From NCBI GenBank assembly GCA_965240325.2, contig OZ251232.1, forward strand, positions 372,001 to 436,000: a stretch of 64,000 nt of DNA, read 5' to 3'. This document shows positions 38,701 to 47,890 of the stretch, piece by piece. Both the position numbers and the translations under genes were made by a program. The notes below the pieces were generated by a model. The model was not told the DNA's origin, did no database searches, and saw nothing but the letters and a program-made list of their open reading frames with translations. Position 1 is the first letter of the stretch. Every line of letters begins with the position of its first letter. This DNA is from Rebecca billardiae RCC1528. Lineage: Eukaryota > Haptophyta.

Positions 38701-41347
38701 ATTTGGTCGTGACCTCGTGAAGCGCGAAAGCGCGTTCGGGCACGATGGCGGACGTCGCGGATGCGGCGAAATCGCTCTCGGTGCCGACCACGATCCAGTC
38801 GCACGAGGCATCGTAGGAGGAGAACGGTGTCTCCGGTGCACCGCTTGACTCACGAGGCGTAGTATCATGCACGTGATCCGCCTCGGAATGGTGCGCCTCC
38901 GTCGCGGAGGCTTGCTCAGGGTCCGCGCGCGGGCTCGCGCCCGCGGGCGTGCTGCTGCTGCAGCTGCTGAGTTCTGAGCCGCCATCAGCCCCTGAGTCAT
39001 CCGACTGCGGGTGATGGTCAGGCTTCGCAGGCTTGTCATCGTCATCGTCATCGTCATCGTCATCATCGCTGTCCCCAGGGCTCCAGCCATCAGGGCTGAG
39101 CTCCCGTGAGAGACTGTCGATGGAAGCGAGCTCGCGAGGAACGTGCTCAGGCAGTGTGACGTCGTTGCAGTGATACTGCACGTCATACTGCGCGAGGAGC
39201 TTGTCTTTCCAGCGATACTCTTCGGTGACGGTACGATCCAGCATTGCTATGTGCTGGTAGTACGAAGCCTCGTGGTAGAGGTAAGCGAAGGCTGATACCT
39301 CGCGAGCCGACGCAGGGTCGAGCTCAACAAGATCTTTCGGGTAGCCGTCGGACCAGTGGCCCGAGTGCTTGGCCCCCGCAGCGTAATGCTGCTGGTACTT
39401 GACGAGGCACCGGATCTGGCAGCACTCACCCAAGTGTGCCATCTGGTACTCGTCGGCGCACTTCAATGAGCACACCATCGCGATGCCGCAGAGCGAGCAT
39501 CGGTAGCGCACGCTGCGCGCGCTGCAACACGGGTTGTTGCAGCACTCGCGGCAGCTGCTGTCGATGTCGTTGTCATCGTACAGCCCATCGATGTCATCCC
39601 AGCCGACATACGGGTTCTCGAGGGCACCGTTCGAAAAATCGGCGCCAGGCGGCATGTTGGGATGCACATCGATCGTGCAGATCTCATGTAGCATGATGAT
39701 GATCTGCGCGCCTGACTTGTCATAGCCAAGTCCGGCGACGACAGTCGGGTCGCATTTCTGCAACAAGAGAGTCAGCTGACGCGACCAGGTCACAAAGACC
39801 CCTGCGTAATTACTCGACTCTAGGTACGGCCGGTTGGCACAGTAGCGATGCATACTGAAAGGCCATGTGGCCGGCCTGGCCAGGTCAATATGCGGCTCCC
39901 AGGCCCGCTCGACGTTGTGCCAGTTATGCGGCTCGAGCCATACTGGCGGGTCAGGGAAGAGGACTTCAAGCACCAAGATGGGCTTGAGCGTCTCAATCCC
40001 ACCGCTGGGCCTGCAGGGCACGCAGAATGGGCCTGGGGCGATTGTCAGCAGTGCTTTCAGCACGCAGCACAGCGGCGCGTCAGCGCTCGCGCCCCAGCCG
40101 CCACGCACCCGTTTGAGTGCGTATGGCGCGGCCAACTTGAAGGCTTGCACGAGGAGGCCCTCCACTGCTTCCTTGGCAGCGGCCGTGACGAAGCTCGTCA
40201 TCTCCTCGTGGTACGACCTGAACTCGTTCGAGAACGAGGGTCCGAGGTTGTCCGCAATTATCCGCTGCAGATCGTAAAAATCCAGCCGCGAGAGCGGGCT
40301 GTCAGGCCCGTCGTCGACCAGGCTGAGGATCTTGCAGATGCGGTTGAACGCCTCAAGCGTGTGCGGGGTACGCGGTCCAACACGCATCTGCGTCTGCAGG
40401 TAGCGGATGAGCGGGTCGATGGCTCCGTTGGAGAACTGCCCTAAGTACTGCCCGAGCGCCGAGCCAGGCTCGGCCACCCCGACACCTGATGGACCGGCGC
40501 CATCGTAGGCGCGGATCGGGTGATCGATCACGGCGGTCGCCTGTTTGGCCGGTGCCGCCGGAGGATCGGCTTTGGCAGGGGGCGAGTCTCCTTTCGCACA
40601 TTGCTCTTCGAGCGTGCGGAGAGGTGAGTCATCGACATCGCTCGGCAGGGACGGTGAAGGATCACCGTCCGCCGCCCGCGGATCAGCCGCAGCTGAGTTA
40701 TTGCCGCCACATGGGCGCTTATTGGGCGACTGCCCAGCCTCACGATCGGGGCTCCGATCGGGGCGAGAGCGCTTGTCGCGCGAGCTAGTCTGATCTAGCT
40801 GCTTCGACCGATGGTCATCGGTCTGAAGCGTCTGGCCCGACCGAGGGTCGGCCTCGCGCGAGCCGCCGCGCGATTGCTCGCGCGGCCGCTGCGCCTGTTT
40901 GGGCGGCACCGCGCCGGAACCATCCGGTGCGTGCACAACCCGCGGCCCGTGGCCGCCTTGTCCGCCGCGACCATGCGCGTGGCCGGACTTGTGCGAGCCG
41001 CCGCGCGATTGCTCGCGCGGCTGCTGCCTCGCCTCGGGCGGCACCACACCGGACGAATCCGGTGCGTGCGCGACCTTTGGCTTGCGCCCACGGCGCGGGC
41101 CGCGGCCGCGACCGTGCGCGGGACCGGACTGGCCGTGGACGGCCTCCGACCCGGAGGTCGGCTGCTCCTTGGGCTTCTTGAAACGCGGGACCACCTTGTC
41201 GCCCTGCCTGATGGTCGCCTTGCCCTTGGGCTGCTCCTCGATCTGCTCCTCGGTCTGCTGGTGCTCCTCGTTGGCGATCATGCGCTGGAAGCGGTTGCGG
41301 CACTTCGGCTTGTTCTGGACCTGCGCGTCCTGGTCAGACGGCGGCAT
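35654..41347 (-). CDS. gag-pol: Copia ORF1: Gag, aspartic protease and integrase
   Basis: 1897 residues from the first ATG at 41347; the frame is open for 68 more codons upstream to a TAG. Order: a basic Gly/Arg/Gln-rich N-terminal part with a duplicated PPEARQQPREQSRGG-type unit; a Gag core; a MYND-like finger (CRECCNNPCC, YRCSLCGIAMVCSLKC and a final H-x3-C) near residues 595-640; an Asp run at ~760; a CCHC knuckle CNHCGKPGHTVDRC near 1185; the protease AYLDSGASQSF near 1265; integrase with HVDVVGPINGL, FVDDYSGYMRF, HIDGGKELNS and HTPQHNGVAERA, giving D, D and E. The integrase N-terminal HHCC finger lacks its usual ligands. The frame ends at TAA 35656-35654, just after CTT, before RT. Confidence 0.9.
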   Translation of the reverse strand: MPPSDQDAQVQNKPKCRNRFQRMIANEEHQQTEEQIEEQPKGKATIRQGDKVVPRFKKPKEQPTSGSEAVHGQSGPAHGRGRGPRRGRKPKVAHAPDSSGVVPPEARQQPREQSRGGSHKSGHAHGRGGQGGHGPRVVHAPDGSGAVPPKQAQRPREQSRGGSREADPRSGQTLQTDDHRSKQLDQTSSRDKRSRPDRSPDREAGQSPNKRPCGGNNSAAADPRAADGDPSPSLPSDVDDSPLRTLEEQCAKGDSPPAKADPPAAPAKQATAVIDHPIRAYDGAGPSGVGVAEPGSALGQYLGQFSNGAIDPLIRYLQTQMRVGPRTPHTLEAFNRICKILSLVDDGPDSPLSRLDFYDLQRIIADNLGPSFSNEFRSYHEEMTSFVTAAAKEAVEGLLVQAFKLAAPYALKRVRGGWGASADAPLCCVLKALLTIAPGPFCVPCRPSGGIETLKPILVLEVLFPDPPVWLEPHNWHNVERAWEPHIDLARPATWPFSMHRYCANRPYLESSNYAGVFVTWSRQLTLLLQKCDPTVVAGLGYDKSGAQIIIMLHEICTIDVHPNMPPGADFSNGALENPYVGWDDIDGLYDDNDIDSSCRECCNNPCCSARSVRYRCSLCGIAMVCSLKCADEYQMAHLGECCQIRCLVKYQQHYAAGAKHSGHWSDGYPKDLVELDPASAREVSAFAYLYHEASYYQHIAMLDRTVTEEYRWKDKLLAQYDVQYHCNDVTLPEHVPRELASIDSLSRELSPDGWSPGDSDDDDDDDDDDDKPAKPDHHPQSDDSGADGGSELSSCSSSTPAGASPRADPEQASATEAHHSEADHVHDTTPRESSGAPETPFSSYDASCDWIVVGTESDFAASATSAIVPERAFALHEVTTKSSANSKLTQSSIKSKRAVHSVIRDSLAEMRALYKGRPTDLSTTIVTLASDKGSGFKLVQESNWVRSSEKIEPYKSLPDADRGVTLSSVYSRSAEVLFKRITDAMNPQLFAYLESKQQINDPTKGYLDLESLLEVFEEELRITTMSELRAEYLKLYPRDKSPPNNAADIIRQSVERVRSSRFRSLDDATLLVFKLYDSMHASPEIYETVISYFGAISPAECVKNTSQLMAQMEDAWQRHLAAKAQIHNNNKNKNDAKRGARQPQHHQQQLMRGEPSKAQHERAAAMQAGQQQHPPHPPKPKCNHCGKPGHTVDRCWQLHPELKAKGGARGGARAGNGGGNKNKNTPQKGTQRSHFIDIPAADDNGRTAKMARVEQRRDVSVAPTTFRAYLDSGASQSFLDDSLAHLLTDRQPADFEVNSAKQGARLRATCRGVLHVVITDARQQEFRVRLTGVVAVQSLQTTLLSVQSFARAGCTAVFGKQPYLQLGDRRAYLRDDYSLELAPIVPSCARALDARGNETGSGGASAPPPGNAGAPEPQRARDKHSARLWRLRFGSADQDAVSATCKLVEGADTAKADRVLQGDVAKLKAKPFPGTRERATAPLQFIHVDVVGPINGLPSGVPRWGIIFVDDYSGYMRFYAMKAKSEAPEKLRFMIDELGASTLGATMRGTGIAGGSIHIDGGKELNSALWQEVLRQHDMLRNNTSPPHTPQHNGVAERALGVVMTDARAMLLQSGMAYRWWYWAAKCSTLQRNLLTRAGDTQSPHEKVFGTSPAKYISKLRIWGSPCVFLTQGLKLNKLSPRAKQGYLLGYGFDCYVDTTQSVRRSMGYIVLAEDNASVISTRHVKFNEQHLFDYDPESLPPLNAPAGTLTWGGGPKDKASKPPPQPALEDIDDSSDDERDPPERQSQDTDQAVSPFDGSHVRGTSETDRDGEEADDEEDETLEETELDRPTSLGGAVRRSNRLLERALSVEQHANLVRLAANIPVPNSVKEALESEYADEWAKAIMAEYRESQNL

Positions 41348-41574
41348 GCCGTTGTTCTCCTGCGAGTTCTCGCAAGCCTCCTTCTCCGCCTCCTTCTTCG
41401 CCTGCTCATACTCCGCCTCCGCCAGCTTCTTCGCGATGCGCGCCTGTTCGAGCCGGGCGGCGCGCGCTTTCTCGCGCAGGAAGCGGATCTCCTCGGGCTT
41501 CCCAGCAACGACCTGGAGGTAGGTGATATCGCCGTCGTACTTCGCATCCGACTATTCCGAGCCGTTTGTCGACA

Positions 41575-42035
41575 TGATAGCGGCGTGTAAGCGCTTTGGA
41601 TGCGTGTGGTGCGTGAGCTCCTGTGGCGATGCGGAACGCGAGTCCCTGACTGTGTCTGCACTGGGCAATGGCCGACAGACGGACACGAAACGATGAGGCG
41701 AGCTTCCAGACACCACATCCGCACAGCGACTTTTGATCTCAAGTCCGGGGATTGCAACTGCAAATAACAAAGTTGATGAAATCGGTTCAGCACTTAGTCG
41801 TTGACAAATTAACTTTGATAGTACGCGTGCAGCTTGGATAAGAAAACTGGAAGCAGCGGACGGACATCACTAGTCGTGCAGAAATTGACGAGACATCTCT
41901 AGGATGCTCGTCAACTGTTCAGGCTGTAGATTGGAACTCAAGGAGGGTTTGTTTATCCGGAAATCCCAGTGTGGGTCTCTTTTCCCAGTGGCTCTCAGCG
42001 TGGAAAACCCCGAACAACTCGGATAACCTCGGACA
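41575..42035 (-). repeat. Copia 5' LTR
   Basis: 461 bp; this is the upstream LTR because the element reads on the minus strand. Its last base on that strand is the A of an ATG that opens the Gag frame, which then meets TAG at codon 8 (41554-41552). Confidence 0.95.
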
Positions 42036-42129
42036 AAAAACAGCCGCTGAGCCCTGAGGCTGTCACGGCTGTGACAGTTTCCAGTTGAGTCTGCGCGAGC
42101 CGCCGAGCCCGAAGCCAAAAAGCGTAAAA

Positions 42130-42243
42130 CTACAGCAGGAAGACTTCGCCCGTGGTCCCCCACCGGACTACTACCTTCCCGGTTACACGCTTAACTTCGG
42201 AGTTCGGATGGGATCCGGTGTTTTCGTGCACCTATGGCCGTAG
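42130..42243 (-). rRNA. 5S ribosomal RNA
   Basis: Read on the minus strand it begins CTACGGCCATA and ends CTGTAG; CUACGGC and GCUGUAG pair as helix I. The loop A/helix II-III part CCGGATCCCATCCGAACTCC and the internal promoter block AAGTTAAGCGTG are typical of 5S genes, and GGGGGACCACGGGCG is the box C-like part. TTTT follows at once (42127-42124) and can serve as the Pol III terminator. The ends may extend two or three bases beyond those given, since 5S RNA is normally ~119-121 nt. Only one copy is present in the window. The 3' end of the gene faces the copia element. Confidence 0.88.
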
Positions 42244-42386
42244 ATGAAAAGTGTCATCGAAATTGACTGTCTGAACCCTTGCAAAGTCAATACTACGGTA
42301 CTTTATGCCTTATCGCCGCCAGACGCCAGTGTCGTCTCGCGGACGTCCGGGCTGCCGTTGAGAGAAGGCTGCTCACGAGGGCCGCC

Positions 42387-42983
42387 ATGTGGCTGTGGCG
42401 GAGTGGGTACGCTGACCAGCGTGAGGTCGCGGCGGCGGCAGGTGTGGCGGTGGCGGCGGCCGAGCGATGGACAGATGACATGGACTACATGCTCCGCCTT
42501 TCCGTGCGCAATCGTCAGTTCGACTGGCAGGCAGCAGTCGGTGACATGGCCAGGTATGTCGAAGCGACTGCGCACTCTGGCATCGACGCCTGCCCGCTCA
42601 AGCCTAGCGAGGTGACCACCGAAGTGCTCCGCGCCCGATGGGTGCAGCTCGACCGTGAATCATGCGACTTCTTTCGACGCGAGCTCGCCGACCAGGCACC
42701 TCCAGCATCGGTGCCCGAGGAGTCGACGCCATCACCGCCAGCCCCTCGCGGCACAAAGCAGCCTGCGCCAGCACGCCCTGCGGCGCCCGCGCCGACCATC
42801 GAGCTGGTTGCAAAGGCGGAAGCAGCTGTGCACGGCCACGAGCATGTACTCGTCGAGACTAAGCTGCCACGAGTCGACGGAACCGCCATCGGGTCGAGCG
42901 TGGAGCACGTGCTGGACATGCTCGACGTGGATGGGCTCCTCGAGCAGCTGGAGGCAAAGTCCGAGCTCGAGCGCACTTCATGA
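42387..42983 (+). CDS. Small protein with a SANT/Myb-like helical domain
   Basis: 198 residues from the ATG at 42387, chosen for its very good context GCCGCCATGT; the frame is open 36 codons upstream but overlaps the spacer after the 5S gene and lacks an ATG there. Residues ~1-100 look helical and include ERWTDDMDYMLRLSVRNRQF then DWQAAVGDMARYV and LRARWVQLDRES. The first two Trp are 19 residues apart, as in a Myb/SANT repeat, but the third is too far away for a canonical one, so this may be a different Trp-rich helical fold. Residues ~105-150 are Pro/Ala-rich. The tail SVEHVLDMLDVDGLLEQLEA is amphipathic. No function assigned. Confidence 0.55.
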   Translation: MWLWRSGYADQREVAAAAGVAVAAAERWTDDMDYMLRLSVRNRQFDWQAAVGDMARYVEATAHSGIDACPLKPSEVTTEVLRARWVQLDRESCDFFRRELADQAPPASVPEESTPSPPAPRGTKQPAPARPAAPAPTIELVAKAEAAVHGHEHVLVETKLPRVDGTAIGSSVEHVLDMLDVDGLLEQLEAKSELERTS

Positions 42984-45423
42984 CGCGCGCATGACGCGCG
43001 ACGCGCGACGCCGGCGTCAGCAGTCTCAGGCTGGCGCTACCGCGGCGCGCCCGCCGCGGAGTAGGCTGCAGGCTGCCGCCGAGACACGGCGCCGCTCGCG
43101 TGTGGGCGTGACTGCGTGCCGGCTCATGCAGTACTAGTGGTGGCACGGGTCCGACTCGCGGGTCCGAGTCGGCCCGCAGCCCGAGCCCGGGCTGGCCGGC
43201 AGACCCCGCGGAGCTGCCAGCTTCCAGACCAGGGCTGGGAGTTCGTGATCACGTGAGCGTGTGATATCACGGCGTGATCACGTCACTCGTGACGCGTCAC
43301 CTGACGTCAGTCACGTGGCAAGCGGCCAGCGGGGCCCGCGGCCAATGGCGGGCCTCCGATGAGTCCGTCACTCTCCGGTCCGACTCGAGTGCCGCCCGCC
43401 CGGGGCCGGGGCCCTCCGACCCGGTTACGCGGCGAATCGGATCAAACGCGCGGCTTATTCACCGCGCGGTCCGCGGTACTAGTTGATGACGCCGTACGGC
43501 GTCGATCGGTATTCCGGTAATCCGTACTCCGAGTCCGTAGGCATATTGTTACCAGTTGATGTGGCTTAATAGTTAATACACAATTATAAGTGACAATAAT
43601 AAGTCGGCCGGTGACCCGGACTTATGGCTTAGTTCTTCTTATATATATATTAATATATATATGCAGTGAGATCGCCGTTATTAAAATGTTGGCTGTATGA
43701 AATAGTTACTAGCAGTTAGGCCCGCCAAAATTATAAAATAATAATAATAAATTTCTTCGCCTCAGGCGGCCGCGGCAAGGCCCCGGGGGGAGACCCCCCG
43801 GATCCCTGAACCCCCCCGGCTGGGCCGGACTCCGTCACGTGAGTAGTAGTCGTGATGTCACTTTCACGACAGGCTCACGTCACACGTGATGAGTCGTGAT
43901 CACCGAGGCACGTCGTGCGCCCGTAGGGCAGACGACGTCGACGGCAGACGTGACGACACATGATGATCAGATCATCTAGTGATGATGGTCGTAACCGACT
44001 GTCTCATGTCTGGTCACCGTGCAGTCCGTGCACGACGCCGAATCGCATTCCTGGCAGCCCTGTTCCAGACCCAGTTGGCCAGTTGGCGCCTTGGCGGAGT
44101 TGCGGTTACACTGGCGCGTGGTGCCAGCAATGCTCAGCCACGACAGTACTTAGTGGGCGCCAAACTGTACGATATTCATCAAGCTACGCCTACGGCTACT
44201 CGGCTCGAACTGCCTCGAACTTTCATCATCATCTGATTCTGAAAGTTTTAAATTAATCAGTATAAAGGTCTTAAATGAAGCCAGTTGCTCCAGAGTGCCG
44301 GGGGTCTTATGATGACGAGTCACTCCCAGGGACACTGACCCGAAAGCGGGCGCCCGCCGCCGCTGCTGAGTCACTGCTAGCTGAGTGGGCCAACGGTGTC
44401 GAGTAGCCACTGCCAGTGCTACTGCTAGGCCGGACTCCGCAGTCCGTCACCCCGACTCCGAGTCTCCAACACCATGGCGGACCAATCACAATCGGTTGCC
44501 GTGAGGCGGGTCCGCCCGGCCCCAGGCGCGGCCGGCGGGGCACCAGCGCCACCCGGGAGTCAGCTGTCAGGGACCCGGCGAGGCGACGACACTGTTGAGC
44601 AGTGTGAGCCGGCGTCGCGGTCAGTGCCAACGGCAACTGTCGGGCGGCACCTGTGGCTACTTGACTCGGTCGCACCGTAGCTGCGCTGCCATACACCGCG
44701 CTTCGTCTCAACTCATTTCACAGCTCCGTCCACCCCGCCCCGCCCAATGTCAAACTCTCCGGAATATGCCGACCGCGCTTACCAATGATCAAGTAGTGGT
44801 CACCCGCTGCTGGGCGCGGCTGCCGTTCAGCAGCTCATCAGCACGGTCGCATGGCCGCAGCCGCCGCCCGCCGCCCAACTGACACCAAAACTCTGGTCCG
44901 ACTGCCAACCATCCGCAAGTGGAGCGCCGCGTGTGTCAGCTCAGCCGACATGAACAGGCATGCAGAGCGCTAGACGTGGTCAGGAGTCGGTGGGAGGCTC
45001 AAGAGTGCAGCAGAGGCGTTGCGGGCAGCGGGGACGGCCATCCATCATGATCGAGGGTGGTCATCCATCACGCGTCCGGTGGGCCGGACGCGCAAAGTTT
45101 CGGGTTTTCAAATGATTTGACGGGTGATGGGGGCTTCTGACAACCACTGATGAGGACTCCCCAGCCAATCACGCCGTCCAAGGAGAATCGTCGGCGGCGG
45201 TTCGGCCACACGCCGAAATACTTGTAACGCAACAAGCAATGGGCGGCCGTTTCCATCCGATTTCTGAGATTGGTGATTAGTACCGTAGCGCGCGGACGGC
45301 GGGACGGGTCGTGGGCGATTCTGATGAGCAAGCGCGCGTTTGCAGATTTGAGTGCTTGCGACACCGGCCGGGGCCGCTCTTCGGCTTGCCGGTCGGAGAC
45401 TGCTTTTGCGGCGCTGTCCCGCC
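42984..45423. other. Intergenic spacer with palindromic CACGTG/TGACGT clusters and a dispersed repeat
   Basis: No supported gene. Two dense groups of TCACGTGA- and TGACGTCA-like words lie at 43247-43320 and 43838-43910. AT-rich patches lie near 43560-43700, and frequent GACTCCGAGTC-type short palindromes occur to ~44470. The repeat at 43745-43825 is listed separately. Confidence 0.5.
43745..43825 (-). repeat. Dispersed GC-rich repeat ending in GAGGCGAAGAAATTT (copy B, minus orientation)
   Basis: The reverse complement runs GGGGGG, then GGGGTCTCCCCCCGGGGCC and ends in GAGGCGAAGAAATTTATT, parallel to 8811-8885. An ATT/TAA-type triplet repeat follows the end. Confidence 0.5.
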
Positions 45424-46814
45424 ATGTCCATCTGCAGGCCGAAGCAGCCGCGCCAGGTGGGCGAGGAGAAGAATGGGAAGCTCGACGAGCCTCCGAAGAA
45501 GAAGGATCGCGCCACGCTCGAGAAGGAGTTCGCTGAGTGAGCGCACGAGCGCGGGGCAGCCCCCCATGGCGCCCGGTCTCCCGCGGGCACGCGCGTGGGC
45601 GCGCGCGGGCGCGCGCCGTGAGCTGACTGTGCCACGCACCCCGACCCGACGCAGGTCGCACGGCGAGTTCAAGATGGGGCTGGTGCACTGGGCCATCGTC
45701 GTCGTCATCTTTGTCCCGCTGCTCTTCCTCTTCTGGCAGCGCTTCCGCGTCGGCGCACCTATCAACAACTCGCTCATCCAGTACGGCCCTGTGCCCCGGG
45801 AGGTGACGTACGCGTACTGGGTGGTCTTCTCCTTCATCGTGACGGCGACGACGGTGACGTGGGTTGCAAAGCTCGGCACCAAGATGCTCACCATCCGCGG
45901 CCTGTGGATCGCGTACTTCCTCGTCGGCACGATGTTCAACCTGGTGGCGATGGACATTCTCCCCGACCACCTCAACTCGGAGCACCAGCTGGGCAACGTG
46001 CGGCACAACGGCTTCATCGCCACGTCGTGGATGCACCTGATCGTCGAGGCGATGCTGCTTGTCTCCGTCTTTGTCCCCAAGAGCCAGTGCGATTGGTGCG
46101 TCGCGCGCCTCGTCGCGCGTGCGCGCGCGCGCGCGTGCACCAAAGAAGGGAGCCATCGCGCGGGCCATGCCGGACCTGAGCGCCGGCCCTTTCCGCCGCG
46201 CGGCCGGGCGGCTCGGCAGGTACTGGACGCGGCTCGTCGTGTACGGCTACATCATCAACTTCCTCGCCTGCACCTCGCGCCAGAAGACCTTTAGCATCTA
46301 CATCCTCGTCGGCGGCGTGGGCTCGCTGCCGTCGGACACGCTCACGCTGATCGCCGGGTACGCCATCTACCGCCGCGCCAAGGACTGGAGCGTCAAGCTG
46401 CTGGCGATCGGGTGGGCCCTGCACATGCCGGGGATCCTGCTGATCCTCTCGTTCATGAACTACCGCTCCAAGATGGAGAACAGCTGGACCGGCTTCGCCC
46501 TCGCGTTTGTGCAGTTCCAGTACGCGCTGGTCGCGTACTCGCTCAGCAAGCACATCGTGCTGCGCGACCTGCCGGACGACGAGCTCGAGAAGGAGCTGCG
46601 CGAGAAGGGGATCATGGCGCCCGACCCGGAGCTGGACGAGGAGGACGACACGGAGAAGGGCGGGCTGATGAAGCAGAAGAAGGACGAGCGCCCTGTTTGG
46701 ACGATGAAGGACGCGCTCTTTGCGCTCAACCTGCTGGTGACGCTGATGACGGTTGTGTACATCATCGTCCCCTGGTTCACCGGCTACCTCGACATGCGCA
46801 ACTTCATCGAGTGA
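45424..46814 (+). CDS. Polytopic membrane protein, three exons, unknown family
   Basis: Exons 45424-45536, 45655-46095 and 46220-46814 join to 382 codons plus stop. Both introns (118 and 124 nt) begin GTGAGC or GTGCGT, end GCAG and fall after the second base of a codon, and each next exon starts with G. The joined junctions read EKEFAE-SHGEFKMGLV and KSQCDW-YWTRLVVYGY. Starting at MSICRPKQP, a Lys-rich cytosolic N terminus is followed by about seven or eight hydrophobic helices: WAIVVVIFVPLLFLFW, WVVFSFIVTATTVTWV, LWIAYFLVGTMFNLVA, LIVEAMLLVSVFV, VYGYIINFLAC, the pair around LLAIGWALHMPGILLILSF, and LLVTLMTVVYIIVPWF. An acidic loop DPELDEEDDTEKGG precedes the last one. I recognise no family. 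A conserved-looking histidine pair (MDILPDHLNSEH) lies between helices. Confidence 0.7.
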
Positions 46815-47309
46815 GGCGCATGCGCGCGTGCGCGCGTGGGGCGTGGCGGCCGTGGTCGCGCCGTGACGCCGCGCGGCGCGCTGCGTGCCGGACGACGGTG
46901 CCATCGTGCGGCGGCGGAGTTCAATGCCACTGCCGAGGCCGGCGCACCAGCAGTCAGTCAGCGCCTCGGCAAGGCTTAGGCTGCGCCCTCGCGAGCCTCG
47001 CAGACTCGCGGTGCTGCTGCGACGCCGCAGCGCGCGTGATGGAATCTACTAGGACCACCCGGCTCACTGACTGGCCAGCACCGCCGCACCGCGTAGCGCG
47101 GCGGACCGCTCACCGCAGTCCGTCGGCGGATCGGGATTACCGGAACGGGAAATACCCGCCGGGGGTACGTATCGATATATAGATAGTGTCAGTGATATAT
47201 ATACGCATGTGTGTCATCATGTGTATAGGCTGCTCATTCTATGATTTAATTTTAACGACACATCAGGGCGTAGGAGTGGTAGGACGGCGCAGGTTACTAC
47301 TCCTGACGA

Positions 47310-47440
47310 TAATGGCCCGCGGTGTAGGGCGGAGCGCGTAGCGTGGTGGCGTGGAGCCCCGCCGGGGGCCCTCACTACGTTGTCAAAAAGATCTTTTGAT
47401 CAAAGAAAAGGGGACGGGGGACGATTTTGAGGGGTGTTGG
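47310..47440 (+). repeat. Dispersed repeat family C, copy 2 (plus orientation)
   Basis: GGCCCGCGGTGTAGGGCGGA, GTGGAGCCCC, TCAAAAAGATCTTTTGATCA and GGGGACGGGGGACGATTTT in order, matching the minus strand of 24240-24400. Confidence 0.7.
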
Positions 47441-47689
47441 AGGGTGAGTTTTCGCTTTTTCGAAGGGTACGTTGGCCCATAGTGCTCTGCATTAGCAACT
47501 ACGCGCTTGACGAAATAAGCGCGCCCACGCCATTCCGCATAAGTCGATGGACGGACGTGGGATCAGATACCCCGGGGGTGAAACAAGTGAGTATTTTTGT
47601 CATTCTTGTATGCTGGAGTACGAGTTTGCCGAGCGACGTTTGATTGTTTTGGGTCGAAAACAGCTATGAGGCCAGATGCTTCTGAATAT

Positions 47690-47890
47690 CGCTTTGTTTA
47701 AACAGCTACCCGCCTGTCTCGATGGATGAACCGCCTTATAATATTAAAAGAGATCCTTTTGAATAGCGCTTGTTCAACCACATTACCCGCCTGCCTCGAT
47801 GGATGAACCGCCTGTGCACTAATGTTAAACGAGATTCTTTGAATGGCGCCTATGGCGGCTTGTTAAAACGTAACAAGTTACCCGCCTACA
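47690..47890 (+). repeat. Degenerate ~85-bp tandem repeat
   Basis: ACCCGCCTG(T/C)CTCGATGG followed by ATGAACCGCCT occurs at ~47707 and ~47792, and a partial copy ACCCGCCTACAAACCGGG at ~47880. Between them GAGAT(C/T)CTTT and TTGAATRGCGC also repeat. Confidence 0.6.

Larger units (their letters stand above)
33640..42035 (-). mobile_element. Ty1/copia LTR retrotransposon, full length, recent
   Basis: An 8396-bp element transcribed on the minus strand. Two 461-bp LTRs starting TG and ending CA flank it and appear identical base for base by eye. AAAAA precedes it at 33635-33639 and follows at 42036-42040, a 5-bp duplication. Domain order is Gag, protease, integrase, reverse transcriptase, RNase H, which defines Ty1/copia. 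A purine tract GTGGGGGGG abuts the 3' LTR on the coding strand. No tRNA 3'-end-type primer site (TGG...) follows the 5' LTR; the bases there are TGTCGACAAACGG. The element is longer than typical copia (about 5-6 kb), mostly because of a long Gag region. Confidence 0.95.

Noticed and set aside
41554-41574. A standard tRNA primer-binding site after the copia 5' LTR
   Set aside because: The sequence TGTCGACAAACGG does not begin TGG and I cannot match it to a tRNA 3' end; an internal tRNA fragment might prime, but this is not shown.
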